This document shows positions 61,825-64,000 of a stretch of DNA of 64,000 nucleotides, one piece after another (within the stretch, counting starts at the first letter, position 1; each line of letters begins with the position of its first letter). The translations under genes and the position numbers were made by a program. The stretch is from Sindora glabra (taxonomy: Eukaryota > Streptophyta > Magnoliopsida > Fabales > Fabaceae), in NCBI GenBank assembly GCA_020226215.1, contig CM035232.1, forward strand, positions 17,024,316 through 17,088,315, in the 5' to 3' direction. The notes under the pieces were generated by a model. It did not search any database, was not told where the DNA came from, and worked only from the letters and a program-made list of their open reading frames with translations.

Positions 61825-64000
61825 TATATATATATATATATTTCATGAATAAATGAGGTTAAGGCCCAAAAGAAAAAAGAAGCATTAAGTTACACTAATA
61901 GAATAGGTCATAGGGACCCTCATAACATCATCAAACACTATATAAGATACGTCATTAAGAGGATTGGTGAACACATGGAGTCCTGGTAGGAGGTTGATTC
62001 CGTGTCTAGTCATTCCATCAGTGCATTGATGCCTTTCTCTATAGGTATGTGAGACTTCCACTTCCTATTATTTGAAAAGAAAGTCTTTAATAATTTTGAT
62101 TAGATAGTGCTTAAGTTCTCCTTGCTAATTTAGGCCATCTAGTAAGGCCTTTGAATCACTTTCCATTTAAATTTTTTGTATCTCTATTCCATGCTTCTTG
62201 AAGACCACAAATCATACCTAACATTCTACCTTGAAGGAATTATAGTCACCTAGTAGTTTTGCATACTCAAATAACCATCTACCAATTAAGTTTCTTAAAA
62301 CACCCTACAAGATGCTTTCCTATCTTTTTTATTGCAAGCTCCATCTGAATTTAATTTTACCCATCTATCTGGAGGAGGCATCCAGCTCACCTAAATTTCT
62401 ATGGAATATATGTTTCCTGTTTTCTTCTTAGCTAAGCTAATGTCCATTTCGTCAATGTATTGTAAAATATAAAGTGTAGCTTCTCAAGGTTCTAAGAAGT
62501 TCACCTTTTGATTCTCCTTGTTTCTCCAGTTCCAAATGTACCAAGTAATGATAGCCCAAGTTTCTGTCCAAGTTAAACTTACTTTAAATTCTAGTTTATG
62601 GTTTAGGTTAGTTCAGATTCATGTGCTTTGATCCAGTGACATAAATAAAGTGATATATTGGCTAGGAACCAGCTTTTCCTATATTGCTAAAGCTAGTTTA
62701 CAATCATGAAGAACATGAATAATGATTTCTTCATTTTGGGGGCATCACTTGAAAAATTTGGAATCATTTCCCCACTTAGCTATTCTTAAGTTTGTCAATA
62801 AACTATTATGGATAACCTACCCTAGGAATAGCTTGATTCATTGGGGTATTTTAAGCCTCTAGAGTTATCTCCATATCTCAACTTCAAGCACCTAATTATC
62901 TTTAGTAAAAACTCTATATGCACTAGGAATTAAGAAACAACCATGGTTTTCAAACTAAATTAATTGGTCCTTCCTTGCATTTGCTTGTGGTAAATAAATA
63001 GGCATTATTTTGTCTAGGATATCAATAGGAAGAATATGCTGAAGTGTATTCTAGTCCCAATCATTGTTGGCTGAAACCAAATCACTTACTTTGGCATGTA
63101 GGTTATCAACATTAATTAGAGAAGTAGTGGACTAGTAAAGAAGGTATCCTGAATTAAGTCAATCATCTAACCAAAATTTAATTGAATTCCCATCCCTAAT
63201 CTTCCATTGCATAAACTGCTTTGTATTACTCCAAAGCTTAGTTATATCTCTCCAAAATATGAAGTCCCATTTGGAACTTTAAATAGAAAGAGGCTAGATT
63301 TTCTGTTGTCATATTTACCTTTCAACACTTGAACCCAAAGATCCTCAGAGTTAATGCAAACTTTGTAACAAATTTTCATAAGGCATGAAGAGTTAAAGGC
63401 TTCCAAGTTTCTCAACCTCAATCCTCTTGTGGTTTTAGGTTGACAAAGAGTACTCCATTTCACTGTATAAGCTTTTTGGGTATTCTCATCATAACCCCAA
63501 ATGAAGTTATGCTAGATTTTTTCAATTGTATAACAAATTCCTTTTAAGAGTCTTTCCACTTGCATGTGATAGATTGGCATTACTAAAATAACTGAATTCA
63601 GCAGTGTTAATCTCCCTACCATGGATAAACTTTTTATTTACCAACTAACTAGTTTTTGGCAAATTTTAGCTACTAAACTTCCATATTGGCTTATGTTGTT
63701 GTTAGAGGATACCAGCCTGATTCCAAGATATTTCCCTAGATTTAGTATGGAAGAAAATCCACAGTTGTTAGATATATTTTCTTTTAAGTTTTCATTAATA
63801 TTTTTGGAGAGCGAAATTTTTTATTTCATAATATTTACTTTTTAACCGATGCTTTACAAAATTTCTTAAGGCATTGGTTTATGCATTTAATCTGATCTAT
63901 AGTAGCCTTAACAAAAAGAATAAGGTTATCGACAAACATAAGGTGAGACATCTTAGGGCCATTCCTCCTTATTTTGATGGGTCTCCAATGACTAGCATTA
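61825..64000 (-). pseudogene. Second LINE (L1-type) ORF2 remnant, continues past the right edge
   Basis: Minus strand. Near 63921-63952 SHLMFVDNLILFVKA matches the RT SHLxFADDLLLFxEA, with the catalytic second Asp changed to Asn. Near 63242-63463 VKWSTLCQPK..GLRLRNLEAFN and LWVQVLKGKYD match the conserved post-RT segment. Near 62690-62800 EEIIIHVLHDCKLA matches zf-RVT, and near 62340-62390 WMPPPDRWVKLNSDGA starts the RNase H domain. Stops and frameshifts are frequent. The 3' end is near 61825 beside another (TA)n run (61818-61840). The domain order runs leftward, opposite to the LINE at 30160-39540. The 5' part lies outside the window. Confidence 0.78.

Overview
The window looks like nuclear DNA of a flowering plant, probably a eudicot. 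It is very AT-rich. It has intron-containing genes with GT-AG splice sites, plant-type RING-H2 ligases, L1-type LINEs with a DUF4283-like ORF1, a Ty1/copia element with a plant-type PPT, and many MITEs. I lean weakly towards Malpighiales from general impression; nothing seen here proves it.

Layout. 1-9495 is a degenerate tandem-repeat array built from units of about 95 and 130 bp. It is split by a 3.1 kb solo LTR (5411-8508). 9500-18600 is a graveyard of small DNA transposons: three copies of one MITE family, a 1.38 kb Harbinger-like element, a 0.74 kb MITE, and a 1.07 kb hAT-like element carrying a roughly 75 bp minisatellite. 18600-25300 holds two convergent, apparently intact genes. The first is a 537-residue RING-H2 E3 ligase with a possible N-myristoylation site (+ strand, six exons). 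The second is a 511-residue conserved plant protein of unknown function (- strand, five exons). 25300-41800 is AT-rich intergenic DNA with a Mutator-like MITE (9 bp target duplication) and a long decayed LINE (about 30000-39590) interrupted by a 3.9 kb insert. 41846-42692 (- strand) is a third gene, a 191-residue RING-H2 protein with a compound GA/GT microsatellite in its leader. 43000-49470 is AT-rich DNA with a roughly 1 kb tandem segmental duplication that was later invaded by a MITE. 49473-55518 is a complete but decayed Ty1/copia element on the - strand. 55519-61800 has a foldback element, a SINE-like fragment and two blocks of ordinary-complexity sequence that I cannot assign. From about 61825 to the right edge is a second decayed LINE on the - strand.

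The three genes share no evident pathway beyond two of them being candidate ubiquitin ligases. Most of the window is repeat-derived. I saw no prokaryote-style operon, CRISPR array, confident tRNA or rRNA gene, or intact mobile-element ORF. The ages and order of insertions can be partly read from nesting: repeat array before solo LTR, LINE before its insert, block duplication before MITE insertion.
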